A DNA stretch of 64,000 nt from Ustilago trichophora (taxonomy: Eukaryota; Basidiomycota; Ustilaginomycetes; Ustilaginales; Ustilaginaceae). Below are positions 50,950 through 61,361 of this stretch, piece by piece. The notes below the pieces were generated by a model. It searched no databases. It was not told the DNA's origin and saw nothing but the letters and a program-made list of their open reading frames with translations. Position numbers and translations under genes: made by a program. Every line of letters begins with the position of its first letter. Within the stretch, counting starts at the first letter, position 1. The stretch lies in NCBI GenBank assembly GCA_900323505.1, contig OOIN01000024.1, positions 620,001-684,000 of the forward strand. Reading direction: 5' to 3'.

Positions 50950-51606
50950 TCAGTGATGAGATTCGTAGTCGCGCTGTTTGACTCGAATGATAAAGTTGAG
51001 CAGAACGGCGATAAAGAGGGCGGCACAGATGAGGGGTGGACCAATGAGATCGTCAAAGTTGCCTGGATATTTGGTCTTGATGAGTGTCACACGTCGTTGG
51101 TAGCTGTACAATCCCCAGAACAGAGTCAATACGGCGATTGCGGCATAAATGGCACCAAACGCCTTGATAGAACCTGATGAAAGATACTTGTTGTGACCGC
51201 CGGGATGCTGATCGTTGTGATGCTGGAAAAAGGCATCCGAGTTGAAGAGTGCCAGAGCAAACGAACCGATGAGGATCGAGACACGCAGCCATGAGATCCA
51301 GGTACGCTCGTTGGCAAACCACACCTTGGCCTCGACCTTGCTCTGCGAGACCACCTTTTTGGGTTTGCGAATGCGTGATGAAGAGGCGACGGCACCGTAT
51401 CCGTTGGAGCCCGAGGGAGTGGTTTGGTCGTTGTTACTGTTGTACTCGTTTAGCAATGGCTCTCGCTCAGCATATTGAGAATCCGTGTTGCCGCCAAATA
51501 CGCTCTGCAAGGCCACAACAGATCGTCGGTAGGCGTATGCCAGCGTTCCCTGTTGCGGAGGATCCGAGAGCGAATTGGCCGCTTGACGGGATGCTTGTGT
51601 CGACAT
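50950..51606 (-). CDS. DUF202/Vtc1-like membrane protein
   Basis: A single exon encodes 218 residues. A hydrophilic N-terminal half is followed by the DUF202 signature VEAKVWFANERTWISWLRVSILIGS (residues about 91-115) and three membrane spans. The same module forms Vtc1 and the C-terminal membrane part of other vacuolar transporter chaperone subunits, which make inorganic polyphosphate and move it into the vacuole. Yeast Vtc1 is 129 residues, so the extended N-terminus (about 90 residues, Ser/Asn-rich with an EREPLL dileucine-type motif) is unusual for Vtc1. There is no SPX or polymerase domain. It could be a Vtc1 ortholog or a separate DUF202 protein; I favour the general call. Confidence 0.78.
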   Translation of the reverse strand: MSTQASRQAANSLSDPPQQGTLAYAYRRSVVALQSVFGGNTDSQYAEREPLLNEYNSNNDQTTPSGSNGYGAVASSSRIRKPKKVVSQSKVEAKVWFANERTWISWLRVSILIGSFALALFNSDAFFQHHNDQHPGGHNKYLSSGSIKAFGAIYAAIAVLTLFWGLYSYQRRVTLIKTKYPGNFDDLIGPPLICAALFIAVLLNFIIRVKQRDYESHH

Positions 51607-53306
51607 GGTTTCCTACCGTAGTGCAGATGCTCGAGAGGGCGTGGATGCGATTGGCGAGGCAGGTGAGCTTGGGTCGGTGTCTCGCCTCCAATGATAGGCG
51701 GATGGAGAGGTGCTAGGCAATTCCGACGAGATTCGGATAGAAAGAGAAGAAAGGGAAGGGATGGAAGCGTTGCAGATACCGATGATCCAAGTCTCCTGTT
51801 GACAAAGGCGGAGAGCTGTGAGAGCAAGGAGCTAGAAAGGTCGAGTTCAGAGTGGATGGCTCACTGCATTTGGTGCTTGATGCATCGAGCAACTTGTGTG
51901 CCCTAACTTATCTCTCTTTGGAAATTTAGACTCTTTTCCAGCTGCAGATTGTCTGACCGCGGGCTTGTGCGGCGACATGAAGCAAACTCAATCCCAATTC
52001 CAAAGCCAACACCACAATATCTCAGGAACTTGATCCAACGCTGTTGGGAATATCCTACCAAGTAGTTGAACGTGATGTGCACAAGCACAAGCACAAGCAC
52101 TCTCAATCGACTCGTCTGGATAAAAGGATTGTCATTGTAGGCAGCTGTCGCGGCATTGTCGACAAGACAAACAAGGATCAACGAGTGAGAGCAGATCGGG
52201 CTGCTGTGAGTTTGACGAAAGTCAAGAGCCGAGTTGAGACTCAGATGGAAACGTGCCCGCCCTGCAGATTCTGATTCGTCTGAAATATCGCACGAGTCTT
52301 TTTTTGAATCACCGATCTAAAAGATCACTACTAGTGGTTTGCTTCTCGATCCATGTTGCTGCCCCCCACGCGATACAGAACGAAAAAGCTTTCTGCGGCA
52401 CTGACATTAACTTAAGCTCGTGACTCTCTGGTGTAACACAACACAGTACAGTACACTCTGTCCGATGCTATCAAGACCAAGACTTTGATCGTGTTTCGCT
52501 CGCTGACGACTCTTGTACAAGGTTCAGAGTAAACAGTGCAGTGGCTCAGTACGATGCTGTAGTCTGCTGTCCAACGTTCTAGTTCAAGCTTCAACGATGC
52601 TGGGTAGTAGAAGCGGCTGCATCGCACGCAACAGAATTGCAGTTGGTGGCTGTTCATCTTTTTCCGATTGTCACAATCCACTCTCGCTGCTTGGTACATA
52701 CATACAGTACAAAGCTTGTCATGCTCTCCTTGCTTGCTTTGTTGCTCACCCTCTTGTCCACTCTGGAATGTGTCTGTGTACTGTACCAAAAGAAAGAAGA
52801 AATCAAAAGAATCAGGGTTGTGCAGAACTGGTTTACAGCTACTGTATTTCAAAGGGCAAAGGGCGAACAGGCCATTTCACGGAGCGCGCTCTGCTGTGCT
52901 GTGCATTTTAAAAAAAAAAAAAAAAAAAAGAGTTGAATTTTCGCAACTTTTTTTTTTTTTTTGTCGACAACTGATTCACTTTCCAGCCACCTCATCTTCG
53001 TCTTCTTCATTTACCACCACACTACACCACCACCATCTTCACCACCTCCGTCTTCCTTACCGACATCCCTCTTCGTCACCCTCCGTCTCGATACACACCC
53101 CGTCATCTAAACTTCTTCCTCCCTTTTCTTCCTTCTTTCGCACCTCGCAACCCCTCTAGCAAAAGGATCTTTCACCTCATAGCTCCTCTCTTGCTTCACA
53201 ACCCCACCTTTTCATCATCTTTCGACCTCCTTTTTCCTACACGGTCCTATCTTCTCTTTTTCCGCATCTCGCACCATCATCCCGCATCTGACCTCTTTTC
53301 TTCAAA
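51607..53306. promoter_or_regulatory. Divergent promoter region of the Vtc1-like and KH-domain genes
   Basis: 1.7 kb. It includes pentamer copies at 52444-52455, 52701-52714 and 52777-52787, an A run (52910-52929) followed by a T run (52949-52962), and a long CT-rich leader (52980-53300) next to the KH-gene start. No gene is supported. Confidence 0.5.
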
Positions 53307-54726
53307 ATGTCCGCCGCTTCCGTTGCTGGTATGTAGCACATCCCTCTCTTCCCGTCAACTTCTCAATCACATCCTACTCACTCTTCTCTTTTCTTTTCTT
53401 CAACACCCTTTCACTGCCACAGAGACCAAACCCGAGGCTGTCGTTGCCGCCGCCGACGCTCCTGCCGCCACCTCCCCCGCCCCCGCTGCTGCCGATGCTT
53501 CCCCCGTCGCTGGCGACGACAACGTCGAGGGCGCCAACCTTGACCCCAACGCCACTCTCCTCGTCCGTGCCCTCGTCTCCACAAAGGAGGCCGGTATCAT
53601 CATTGGCAAGGGCGGTGCCAACGTCGCAGAGCTCCGTGAGCAGACTGGCGTAAAGGCCGGCGTTTCCAAGGTCGTTCCCGGCGTTCACGACCGTGTACTC
53701 TCCGTCACCGGTACCCTGGTCGGTATCTCGGACGCTTTCGCCCTCATTGCCAAGACCATCCTCGAGAACCCCCTCAACGCTCCCGTCCAGGCCGATGGCA
53801 CCCCCGCCGAGGCCACTGCTCAGACCACCTCGGTCCGTCTCCTCATCTCCCACAACCTCATGGGTACCGTCATCGGTCGCCAGGGTCTCAAGATCAAGCA
53901 CATCCAGGACCTCTCGGGTGCTCGCATGGTCGCTTCCAAGGAGATGCTCCCCCAGTCCACCGAGCGTGTCGTCGAAGTCCAGGGTTCTGTCGAGGCCATC
54001 CGTGTCGCTATCCACGAGATCGCAAAGTGCCTCGCCGAGGACTGGGACCGATCCCAGAACGTTGTCCTCTACCAGCCCGGTCAGGGTGAGGGTCCCGGTA
54101 TCCTCGCCGCTGGTGGCATGGGTGGTCTCCAGCAGCAGGGCTCGCGTCGTCAGGGTGGCCCCGCTTACCTTGCCGGTGCCATGGGCAACATGAACCTCAA
54201 CTCTTCCAACAACACTAACAACAACAACGGTGCCTTCCAGCAGCAGTCGCAGCAGTCCAACCGTCGCGAGGGTGGCAACAACTCTCGCCGCACCGACCCC
54301 AACGCCGTCGTCACTCCCGGTGGAGGCCTCGTTGCTGGTGCCACTGCCAACTCTGCCAACGCTGGCGAGCCCAACGCTTCCGCTCCCCCTCTCGTTGACG
54401 CCGCCAACCTTCGCACTCAGAACATCTCGATCCCCAGCGACATGGTCGGATGCATCATCGGCAAGGGTGGTTCCAAGATCACCGAGATCCGTCGATTGAG
54501 CGGTTCCAGGATCTCGATCGCCAAGGTGCCCCACGATGAGACTGGAGAGAGGATGTTCACCATCCAGGGCACTCCCGAGGCCAATGAAAAGGCTCTCTTC
54601 TTGCTCTACAACCAGCTCGAGACCGAGAAGGAGCGTCGTCAGAAGCAGACCAACGCCGGCGCCGCCAACGGTGCCGCCGACGAGGATACCCAGCCTGCTA
54701 CCGCCGCCGCTGCCACCTCTGCCTAA
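53307..54726 (+). CDS. Triple KH-domain RNA-binding protein (PCBP/hnRNP K-like)
   Basis: Two exons, 53307-53328 (22 nt) and 53423-54726, encode 441 residues. Three KH domains are seen at about 51-124, 143-216 and 338-413, each with an intact GxxG loop (IGKGG, IGRQG, IGKGG). The arrangement of two adjacent KH domains, an Asn/Gln/Gly-rich linker and a third KH resembles PCBP/hnRNP K proteins and yeast Pbp2/Hek2, which bind C-rich RNA and affect mRNA stability, localisation and translation. The codons are extremely biased to C in the third position (GCC, GTC, CTC, ATC), unlike most neighbours, which suggests high expression. As a side effect the antisense strand carries a 457-codon open frame. 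The intron (53329-53422) is phase 1 and has a CACAG acceptor. Confidence 0.93.
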
Positions 54727-55392
54727 GCGTCCCTTTGACTCCCCCACCCACCCACCAGGATCCGATCAACAGTGTCTTTGCGCAAGGCAAAGATCGGATT
54801 CTGAACCCCAAAATTATCTCTCCTTCTCACACGACAAGGGATGATTGCCCTCAAAATTTTTGTCTTTTTCATTTCTTGTTTTCCCCACGCTACCTCCTTC
54901 TTTCCTTTGGGCTTCAAGTGGTCGTTTGAGAAATCGCAATGAAACAGATCAAACAGCAGCATCAACAGCGACAGCAGCTATCTTGCCTTGCTTTGCTTTC
55001 ATTCAAAGCGCTACGTTTGTGTGTGTGTGTGTGACTAGCCTCATGTTCGGCATGATATTGTTGTGCTACCTGACGAAACCGCCTATTGTGTTCTTGTGCG
55101 AGTATGACCGAGACTTAGCTAACAAGAGTATGGAAGTAGGGTCAAATGCATCAGTGTGGATTGTGCGGTGTTCAAGACGATATCATCCCCGCCTTTTTGA
55201 GCGCAAGAAAAGAAAAAAAAAAAAAATCTGGACAAACGTGGGAGTCGGAACTCGGAAACAGCGCGCACCAAACCCCAAAAGTGGAGGCGTATGTACGGTG
55301 CAGTACTGTAGACCCTTCCTACCGTACTTACCGCTCTTCTTGTCCCTACCTCAACCTAACCTATCCTCATCCTCAACAGTACATTTCCAAAG
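54727..55392. promoter_or_regulatory. Region between the KH gene and the RCC1-repeat gene
   Basis: 666 bases with a GT microsatellite (55018-55033) and a pentamer palindrome copy (55298-55313) about 80 bases before the next start. No gene is supported. Confidence 0.5.
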
Positions 55393-57264
55393 ATGCGCTC
55401 AATACGACCAAGACCAGGACAATCATTCCCAACCTCTCTTTCACTGCGCCCCATTCGAGCACGAACAATACACACCACCCGCATCCTTCCCCACCAGCAC
55501 GTTCTCTACCTCGGCAACGTTCTTGGGTATACATCCGACGACCGGCTCTCCAAATTCCCACGAGCCTGGCTCGACAGTGTCGGTGTATCATCCGATGTAG
55601 ATCACGGACTGCGATGGACAGATGCTTCGGGTAGCCCTGGTCATGCGTTGTTGAGCTATACGCTGTTGGATGCGCCTTTGGATCCCAGTTTGAGGATGCC
55701 CCGTGTATCCACTGAGGAACTCGCTACATCCTCCTCTTCCGGCCAAAATGCCAAAGAGAATCGCCAAACAGGGAAGGAGGCAGAGGGAGGGGAAGAGGAA
55801 GGAACGGTGCTGGAAGATGAAGCAGGGGAAAAAGCCACAAGTGCACAGCCGTGTAAAGTTTTCGCTCTAGGAAGGAACACACATGCACAGCTGGGGTTGG
55901 GCTTTTCGTCTCAAGAAGCGACAAGGGGTATGGTCACCGGTGTAATGGAGGGCAAAGGTGGGGTGCAAATGATCAGCGTTGGAAATGGATCCAGTCATGT
56001 CGTCACTTCCACCTCCGCCTCCCCAGTCAAAGATGGGACAGGGCAAAGTAACGTCTACGGCTTTGGAAACGATACTTTGGGTCAACTCGGCGCTTCTAGC
56101 CCCAACACCAGCACGCATAGTAGTAGCAGTAGTAGTGGTGGGGACCCATACGATGTCTCCACAAGGCAAAAGGGGTCTGATGCTCCACAGCTGCGTCTCT
56201 TGCCGTTACCCAAGAAAATTTCGATCAGCGAAGGCGAGGAAATTGATCATGACGCTGGTTGGAGAGTCGTCGATATATCCTCCGGTCTTGACCATTCTTT
56301 GATGCTTCTCGAACGCACTGTCAACAACTACCGCATACAGCAGGTCGTTTCTACGGGTCTCAACACGGATGGTCAACTTGGCCTCACTCCATCTTCTAAA
56401 GCTGATGCGGTACCGATGCTTCCACTTCTCTCGCGTACGTTTCAGCCCGTACCTGGGCTTCCCGATACTCCCATAGGAGAAGGTGACACCTCAACAGGGT
56501 TGAAAGGGGTTATCTGTGGCGCGGATACATCTTACGCCTTGACTGCAAAGGGAGATTTGTGGGTATGGGGTAACTCGGAGTACGGACAGAGTTTTGCCGG
56601 GATACACGATCGCATCCCTTCCCCTGTGTTCGTGGCCAATCCTCTTCCTGCTGCCTACACATCCAACGGCATCTCGTTCGAATCTCACTCTCCACCTAGG
56701 ATACACAAGCTCGTGGCGGGAGGAAGCTTTGCTGCGATCCTCGACAATCAAGGTCGTGTATGGGTGATTGGATACGGTCCACGTGCATCATCCTCTTCCT
56801 CCCAGCCTTCATCTACTCCAGAAGAATGGGCACAATTGTCGCTAGTCACAGGCTTCCCTCCGAACCCAGAAACGATGGTGAAAAACCTCTTTTGCGGTCT
56901 GGAATACCTTCTCGCAGTAACCCGATCCACAAGCAGCGAAAACAACAAGGTTGAGATTTGGATATGGGGCATCCCTCCACGGAGTATCTCCACCGTACCC
57001 ATTCCCAACCCAACACCAGTCCCCTTCACCTTGCCAAAGACTCCCAGGCAAAAATGGCTCGACGAAAATCCGAGACTCAAAAAGGACATGGAAAAAGAAG
57101 GAGAGAAAGTGCAAGATTCAGGGCAAAAGAGAAAGGTCAGTGTCATAGCAGCTGCTTGTACAAGAGATTACATTTTGGTGATTGTAGATGATGCAAAGGG
57201 AAAAGATGTTTGGGCTGAATGTGTTGCTCCGCCCAAGGGGAAAGGTACAGATGTCACGATTTAG
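55393..57264 (+). CDS. RCC1-repeat protein with mitochondrial-type leader
   Basis: A single exon encodes 623 residues. The first 32 residues are Arg/Ser/Thr-rich without acids (MRSIRPRPGQ, RPIRARTIHTTR), a good mitochondrial presequence. RCC1-like blades follow: VFALGRNTHAQLGLG, NVYGFGNDTLGQLG, VVSTGLNTDGQLGL, LWVWGNSEYGQSF, VWVIGYG and IWIWGIPP, with the usual WG and HS(L/V) pattern (DHSLMLLE). Seven blades are plausible with spacer insertions. The closest functional relatives by layout are mitochondrial RCC1L proteins (mitoribosome assembly or OPA1-related exchange in mammals) and the Fmp25-type fungal proteins. I cannot choose between them by eye. Confidence 0.8.
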   Translation: MRSIRPRPGQSFPTSLSLRPIRARTIHTTRILPHQHVLYLGNVLGYTSDDRLSKFPRAWLDSVGVSSDVDHGLRWTDASGSPGHALLSYTLLDAPLDPSLRMPRVSTEELATSSSSGQNAKENRQTGKEAEGGEEEGTVLEDEAGEKATSAQPCKVFALGRNTHAQLGLGFSSQEATRGMVTGVMEGKGGVQMISVGNGSSHVVTSTSASPVKDGTGQSNVYGFGNDTLGQLGASSPNTSTHSSSSSSGGDPYDVSTRQKGSDAPQLRLLPLPKKISISEGEEIDHDAGWRVVDISSGLDHSLMLLERTVNNYRIQQVVSTGLNTDGQLGLTPSSKADAVPMLPLLSRTFQPVPGLPDTPIGEGDTSTGLKGVICGADTSYALTAKGDLWVWGNSEYGQSFAGIHDRIPSPVFVANPLPAAYTSNGISFESHSPPRIHKLVAGGSFAAILDNQGRVWVIGYGPRASSSSSQPSSTPEEWAQLSLVTGFPPNPETMVKNLFCGLEYLLAVTRSTSSENNKVEIWIWGIPPRSISTVPIPNPTPVPFTLPKTPRQKWLDENPRLKKDMEKEGEKVQDSGQKRKVSVIAAACTRDYILVIVDDAKGKDVWAECVAPPKGKGTDVTI

Positions 57265-57518
57265 ATGCTCGGGGTTGATGTGATGGATTTGTCATTCACA
57301 GCAAGGTGGGTGGTTGGGCGATTTGATCTCTACTCTAACTACAGGTGCTCTGTTTTCTGGTTCTCTCTCTTTTTTTTTTTTGGTGCGATTCTTGGGGGCG
57401 ATTTGATTCTGGGAAGAAATTTGTGTTTGAGATGAACAGGAGAGTAATGTCGATTGTTTGAGAGGGTTTGTCTCACTTTACTTTCTTTTCTTTTCTATAC
57501 ATGGCGATTCGATACGTG
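57265..57518. other. Convergent 3' region
   Basis: 254 bases between convergent stops, with a T run near 57368-57381. I see no gene. Confidence 0.5.
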
Positions 57519-60500
57519 TCAATTGAAACTTTCGTTATCGGATGAACTGACCCAAACTGGTTCGAAATCTATTCCTGAGCCCCTGTTGGTGTTTCTGACA
57601 ACCACTTGTTCCTGAAGGTGCCACTCTGAATCGGAAGGAGCTGGGGAAGTGTAATCCGAAGCATACGAGGGTGAGTTCGGACTGCGATGATGATTATCAT
57701 TCTTCGAGGCGTTTGGTTTGACAGTTTTGTCGCTGTGCAAGTGGCTGCTACCACGGGAGGGAGAGGAAGGGGAAGAAGAATGGAATGGTTCAGTTCGCAC
57801 TCGATACTGGGGGCGAGGAGTTGAGTTATGGCTGGAGAGATTGGGGCGTTTTTTGGAGGGGGTGAGGCTGGAGCTGGTGACGGTGGTGGAGGAAGAAGAT
57901 GGTTCGGGCTTGGAGGCGAGGAAATTGGAGGAGCGAGGGGTACGTGGGGATACTTTGGGAAGATTGACGGTATCAGTAGCGGTAGTTGTCTTTTTGCCTC
58001 GCTGAGGAGTCACCAGCTGCTCATCAAACCCCCTCTGAATTTCATCCGTAGAATCTCGTACATCCTTAACCCAAACTCCTCGACGCCCACCTTCAACATC
58101 ACCCGACCTATCCAGCAACTCGTACAATTGCCTCACTTCCCGAATCACCCCATCCAACCCTTCAATTCTCCTCTCTAAATCTTGCATCCCCTCAATCCGT
58201 TCCCTCCTCGGCTGATCCGCCTGGTAAAAATATCTCTCGTACAGCTCCTTTTCCTCAAACTTGGATCGGATGGTTGTCGACACAGTTGCCGAGAGATGAG
58301 AATGCAAGTCTCGAACCAGGCTGACCGGGATTCGCTGGGCTTCGCAGGCGATAAAGAGGGAGAAAAAGTTGTAGTCGGCTCGAAGTTCCGCCATCAGCTC
58401 AAGAGCGGTGTGGAGCCAGGGTTTGGTGTGAGAGAAAAGGGGGGAGAGAAGGGCTAGTTGGGGTAAGAGTGAAAGTTGAGGGGTGGAGCGCGTGGTGGTG
58501 CTGCTGCTGCTGTGGGAAGTGGAAGTGGTTAGAGTGGCGGGCTTGGTGACGGGAGTCGGGGTTGTGCGCTTGCGAGTTGGGGTGAGAGGAGGCGTTTCGA
58601 TGGAAGGGCTCACGGCGGCCTGACCAGATTCTAGAGGAGGAGGAGTCTTGTCCCCATTGGATGAAGGCGAGCCGGCTGTTGAAGAAGACGCTGCTCCTCC
58701 CCGATTTCTCCTCCTCGCCGGATTCTTATTAGCATCCTCGACCAAATCTGCCACACTCGATCTACCCTTTCCACCTGAACTCTGCGCTCCCAACAAAGAA
58801 ATCTCACTTACCCTCACCCTCCTTCCTTCACCCCCCGAATCACTCCTCACCATCCCATGCCTCCTCAAAACCTCCACCGTCCTGACCAAATCCGCACCAA
58901 AATTTCTATCCCCCAACATCTCCATCCTCTCCTTTGCCATGAGATTCAACCTGATCACTGCAAAATTGTACAACTCCTCCTCTCTCCACCTTGCATATTC
59001 GCTTCCAGCACCCACCACCGCAGCGCCGCCCTTTGCAATCTCGTCTTCATCCATATCGCCACCTGCACCGCCATAACCCACAAGCGGATGCGAAAGCACT
59101 CGATCGGCAAGCAATCTCATCTCGGTCGAAAGCCGAGTTGTCAAATACTCGCCAGCGAGGCAGAGAACATCGCAGCAAAGTTGATTGTATTTGGCACGTA
59201 CGTCGGGAGGGATCGATTGGTGGATGAGGGCGGTGAGGCGAGTTTTGCAAAAGGTGGAGTAGGTACGGATGAAGGTGTGGAATGTGGTTTGCAGCTCACG
59301 GTGAATTTGGGAGAGGTGGGTGGAGAGAATGATGGATCGGTTGAGGGTCGGGTCGGAGCGAAGGAGGCGGATTAGGTCGGTGATTGTTGTCGGGTTCTTG
59401 GAGGGTGAGCGTCGTTCGGTGGGATGCATGGAGCCGGTCAGACTGACTTGAGGGGAAGACATGCCGTTAATGGCTTCACGGATCTCTTCTCCAGCTGGAT
59501 TGGGGTGAGCGATTGCGACTGAAGAAGTGACCGGAACAGGAATAGTCCGGTCCAGAAAGTCAACAAACGACCACGCGCACGGCTTGTACGTCGCCACCAA
59601 GTCCCCGTCCGCCACTTCGCTTGTAGTGAAGGGAAGAAAGATCGGAGCGAGTGCATTCAATTCTTCCTTAATATGCGGAACAAGTTCTTTGCTAACCGTC
59701 ACATCGGAAATGCTCAAACTCTTGACAATCGTGTCGAGAACCTTCAGGAGTTCCATAAGCGTGTCAAACTCGCCAAAGCCTTTTCTCGATTCTCGCGCAG
59801 TCGAATCTGTTTCGTAGTTCGCACAAGCAACTTTGAAAGGTTGCTGTTGGAAAGAAGGTGGACGAAAATTGCGAGCGAAGCTGTTGTCGAACGAGTCTGT
59901 TCGCTCTTTGTCCTCAGCAAGAGCGGCCATGTACTCGGCGGTGAGGACCTCCGACAGCTTGATGCAGGCGCCGATGGTTTTTGGAAGAGTAGCGCGAATC
60001 TGCTCAAGCAAAAGTTGGCTGAGGCGTCGATAGAGACTCTCCAAGCCGCAGCGTGTCTGTACAAAATCTTGGTTGCCAACTTGACCGACTGGACCTAGCA
60101 TCGCTGCAGTCTTGCGCCAGGGAGTGGATACATGGTTTGCATCCTGATGAAAAAAGCGGTCCTGGATCTCGGAGATGCTCTGCAAAGTTTCGTCCTGAGC
60201 AGGACATCGTACGACGTGCCAGCCATGCTTAAGGTAATGATCACCCTTCGATCCCGTACCGTCGTCAAAGTGCTGAGGGCAAGACTGATTGATGAGTTTT
60301 GCCCACTGACGCTCTGATCCTACGGGGAGACGATCGGGCATGGTCAAGACCCCGACGGTACGAGTGCCTTTTGGATCGAAGCGTTTGACAAGTGTAAGGG
60401 CGTTCTGATGGCGAATGTCCATAGCGAAGGAGGCAACGAGGACGATGATGACGTTCTCTTGAGAAATGTCATGCACTATCATGTTTTTTATGGCATTAAT

Positions 60501-61361
60501 CTCGGTGGAAGTGCCTTGAGAGATGAGACCGGGGAGATCGGTAAAGCGCAAAGGCTCAGCGCCGGGTGCACGGATGGAGAGTGAGAGTCGCGCACCGGTA
60601 GGGAAGAATGTAGGAAGAGGGGAGTTGGGGTCGTCTTCGGCGTCGTCGAGCTCGTCTGTCGACATGGTCTGGTAGAAAGAGCCTTTGATGATGGGCAGGA
60701 TCGAGGAGGAAGTGTCGGAGGGTTTGGAGATAGCTGGAAGATTGGCCAAGTCGCGAACGGCGAGGGTGGCTCTCCGAAGACGGTCAGCAACAAGGGCAGG
60801 ATCATTGATGGTGTCACCAAATTGAATAACGCCGCCTCTGATCATGACACCCTTAGAAGAAGAAGGTGAAGTCGTCTTGAGCGGAGGTAGGACGAGCGAG
60901 ATGGTAGCAGACCAGACGTCATCGCCGGCTGCCATCTCATCAGTCGAGGTGATGACAATGTCGAGCGGGCCCCTCGTACAGGTACCTTGCGATCGAGGCA
61001 GCGAGACGCCCGCAAGACACTCGACGAGCGAGCTCTTACCAGTACTCTGACCACCGACCAACACCAATCTCGGAATAGTGATATCCCCTACTCTTTCGAC
61101 ACGATCTCCTCCTCCAACTCCATCTTCTCTTCGCCCTCCTGCTGCTGCAGCAGTTGCTGAGGTCGTGACGGTCGAACAATGATTCTGGCCCTCATCAGTC
61201 GCGGGGCGGAGGTGACAATGGCCATGAGTCGAAGGCGTCGGAAGCGGAGTCGTGAAATCGTCGACTTGTTGACACAGTACTCCAAGCCGGCGGACAACGG
61301 CACCGTAATCGGCACCTGACGGGCCGATACCAGCTCGTTGGATGGGTTTAACCGAGTCCAT
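57519..61361 (-). CDS. Large dynamin-superfamily GTPase
   Basis: A single coding exon encodes 1280 residues from ATG 61361 (MDSVKPIQRAG). The GTPase domain starts near residue 95: P-loop GGQSTGKSSLVE at about 103, the RGP(L/I) switch region, DLPGLISQGT near 275, and VGVLTMPD as the G4 motif near 339. A stalk region follows with inserted low-complexity stretches, and a GED-like helical segment lies near residues 1030-1105 (TIRSKFEEKELYERYFY). There is no PH domain. The last 170 residues are Ser/Pro-rich. The protein is much longer than Vps1 or Dnm1 (about 700-750) and belongs with the fungal Mx-like or orphan dynamins, whose role is largely unknown. A spliced 5' leader is likely: an 85-nt intron (61485-61401, GTAAG to CCAG) lies 39 bases before the start codon, and the spliced frame upstream has no ATG before a stop. 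Confidence 0.88.
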   Translation of the reverse strand: MDSVKPIQRAGIGPSGADYGAVVRRLGVLCQQVDDFTTPLPTPSTHGHCHLRPATDEGQNHCSTVTTSATAAAAGGRREDGVGGGDRVERVGDITIPRLVLVGGQSTGKSSLVECLAGVSLPRSQGTCTRGPLDIVITSTDEMAAGDDVWSATISLVLPPLKTTSPSSSKGVMIRGGVIQFGDTINDPALVADRLRRATLAVRDLANLPAISKPSDTSSSILPIIKGSFYQTMSTDELDDAEDDPNSPLPTFFPTGARLSLSIRAPGAEPLRFTDLPGLISQGTSTEINAIKNMIVHDISQENVIIVLVASFAMDIRHQNALTLVKRFDPKGTRTVGVLTMPDRLPVGSERQWAKLINQSCPQHFDDGTGSKGDHYLKHGWHVVRCPAQDETLQSISEIQDRFFHQDANHVSTPWRKTAAMLGPVGQVGNQDFVQTRCGLESLYRRLSQLLLEQIRATLPKTIGACIKLSEVLTAEYMAALAEDKERTDSFDNSFARNFRPPSFQQQPFKVACANYETDSTARESRKGFGEFDTLMELLKVLDTIVKSLSISDVTVSKELVPHIKEELNALAPIFLPFTTSEVADGDLVATYKPCAWSFVDFLDRTIPVPVTSSVAIAHPNPAGEEIREAINGMSSPQVSLTGSMHPTERRSPSKNPTTITDLIRLLRSDPTLNRSIILSTHLSQIHRELQTTFHTFIRTYSTFCKTRLTALIHQSIPPDVRAKYNQLCCDVLCLAGEYLTTRLSTEMRLLADRVLSHPLVGYGGAGGDMDEDEIAKGGAAVVGAGSEYARWREEELYNFAVIRLNLMAKERMEMLGDRNFGADLVRTVEVLRRHGMVRSDSGGEGRRVRVSEISLLGAQSSGGKGRSSVADLVEDANKNPARRRNRGGAASSSTAGSPSSNGDKTPPPLESGQAAVSPSIETPPLTPTRKRTTPTPVTKPATLTTSTSHSSSSTTTRSTPQLSLLPQLALLSPLFSHTKPWLHTALELMAELRADYNFFSLFIACEAQRIPVSLVRDLHSHLSATVSTTIRSKFEEKELYERYFYQADQPRRERIEGMQDLERRIEGLDGVIREVRQLYELLDRSGDVEGGRRGVWVKDVRDSTDEIQRGFDEQLVTPQRGKKTTTATDTVNLPKVSPRTPRSSNFLASKPEPSSSSTTVTSSSLTPSKKRPNLSSHNSTPRPQYRVRTEPFHSSSPSSPSRGSSHLHSDKTVKPNASKNDNHHRSPNSPSYASDYTSPAPSDSEWHLQEQVVVRNTNRGSGIDFEPVWVSSSDNESFN

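Noticed and set aside
53374..54747. Minus-strand open frame of 457 codons covering the KH gene
   Set aside because: It is the mirror of the extreme C-ending codon bias of the KH gene; the predicted product is Gly/Leu/Thr-rich without any domain.
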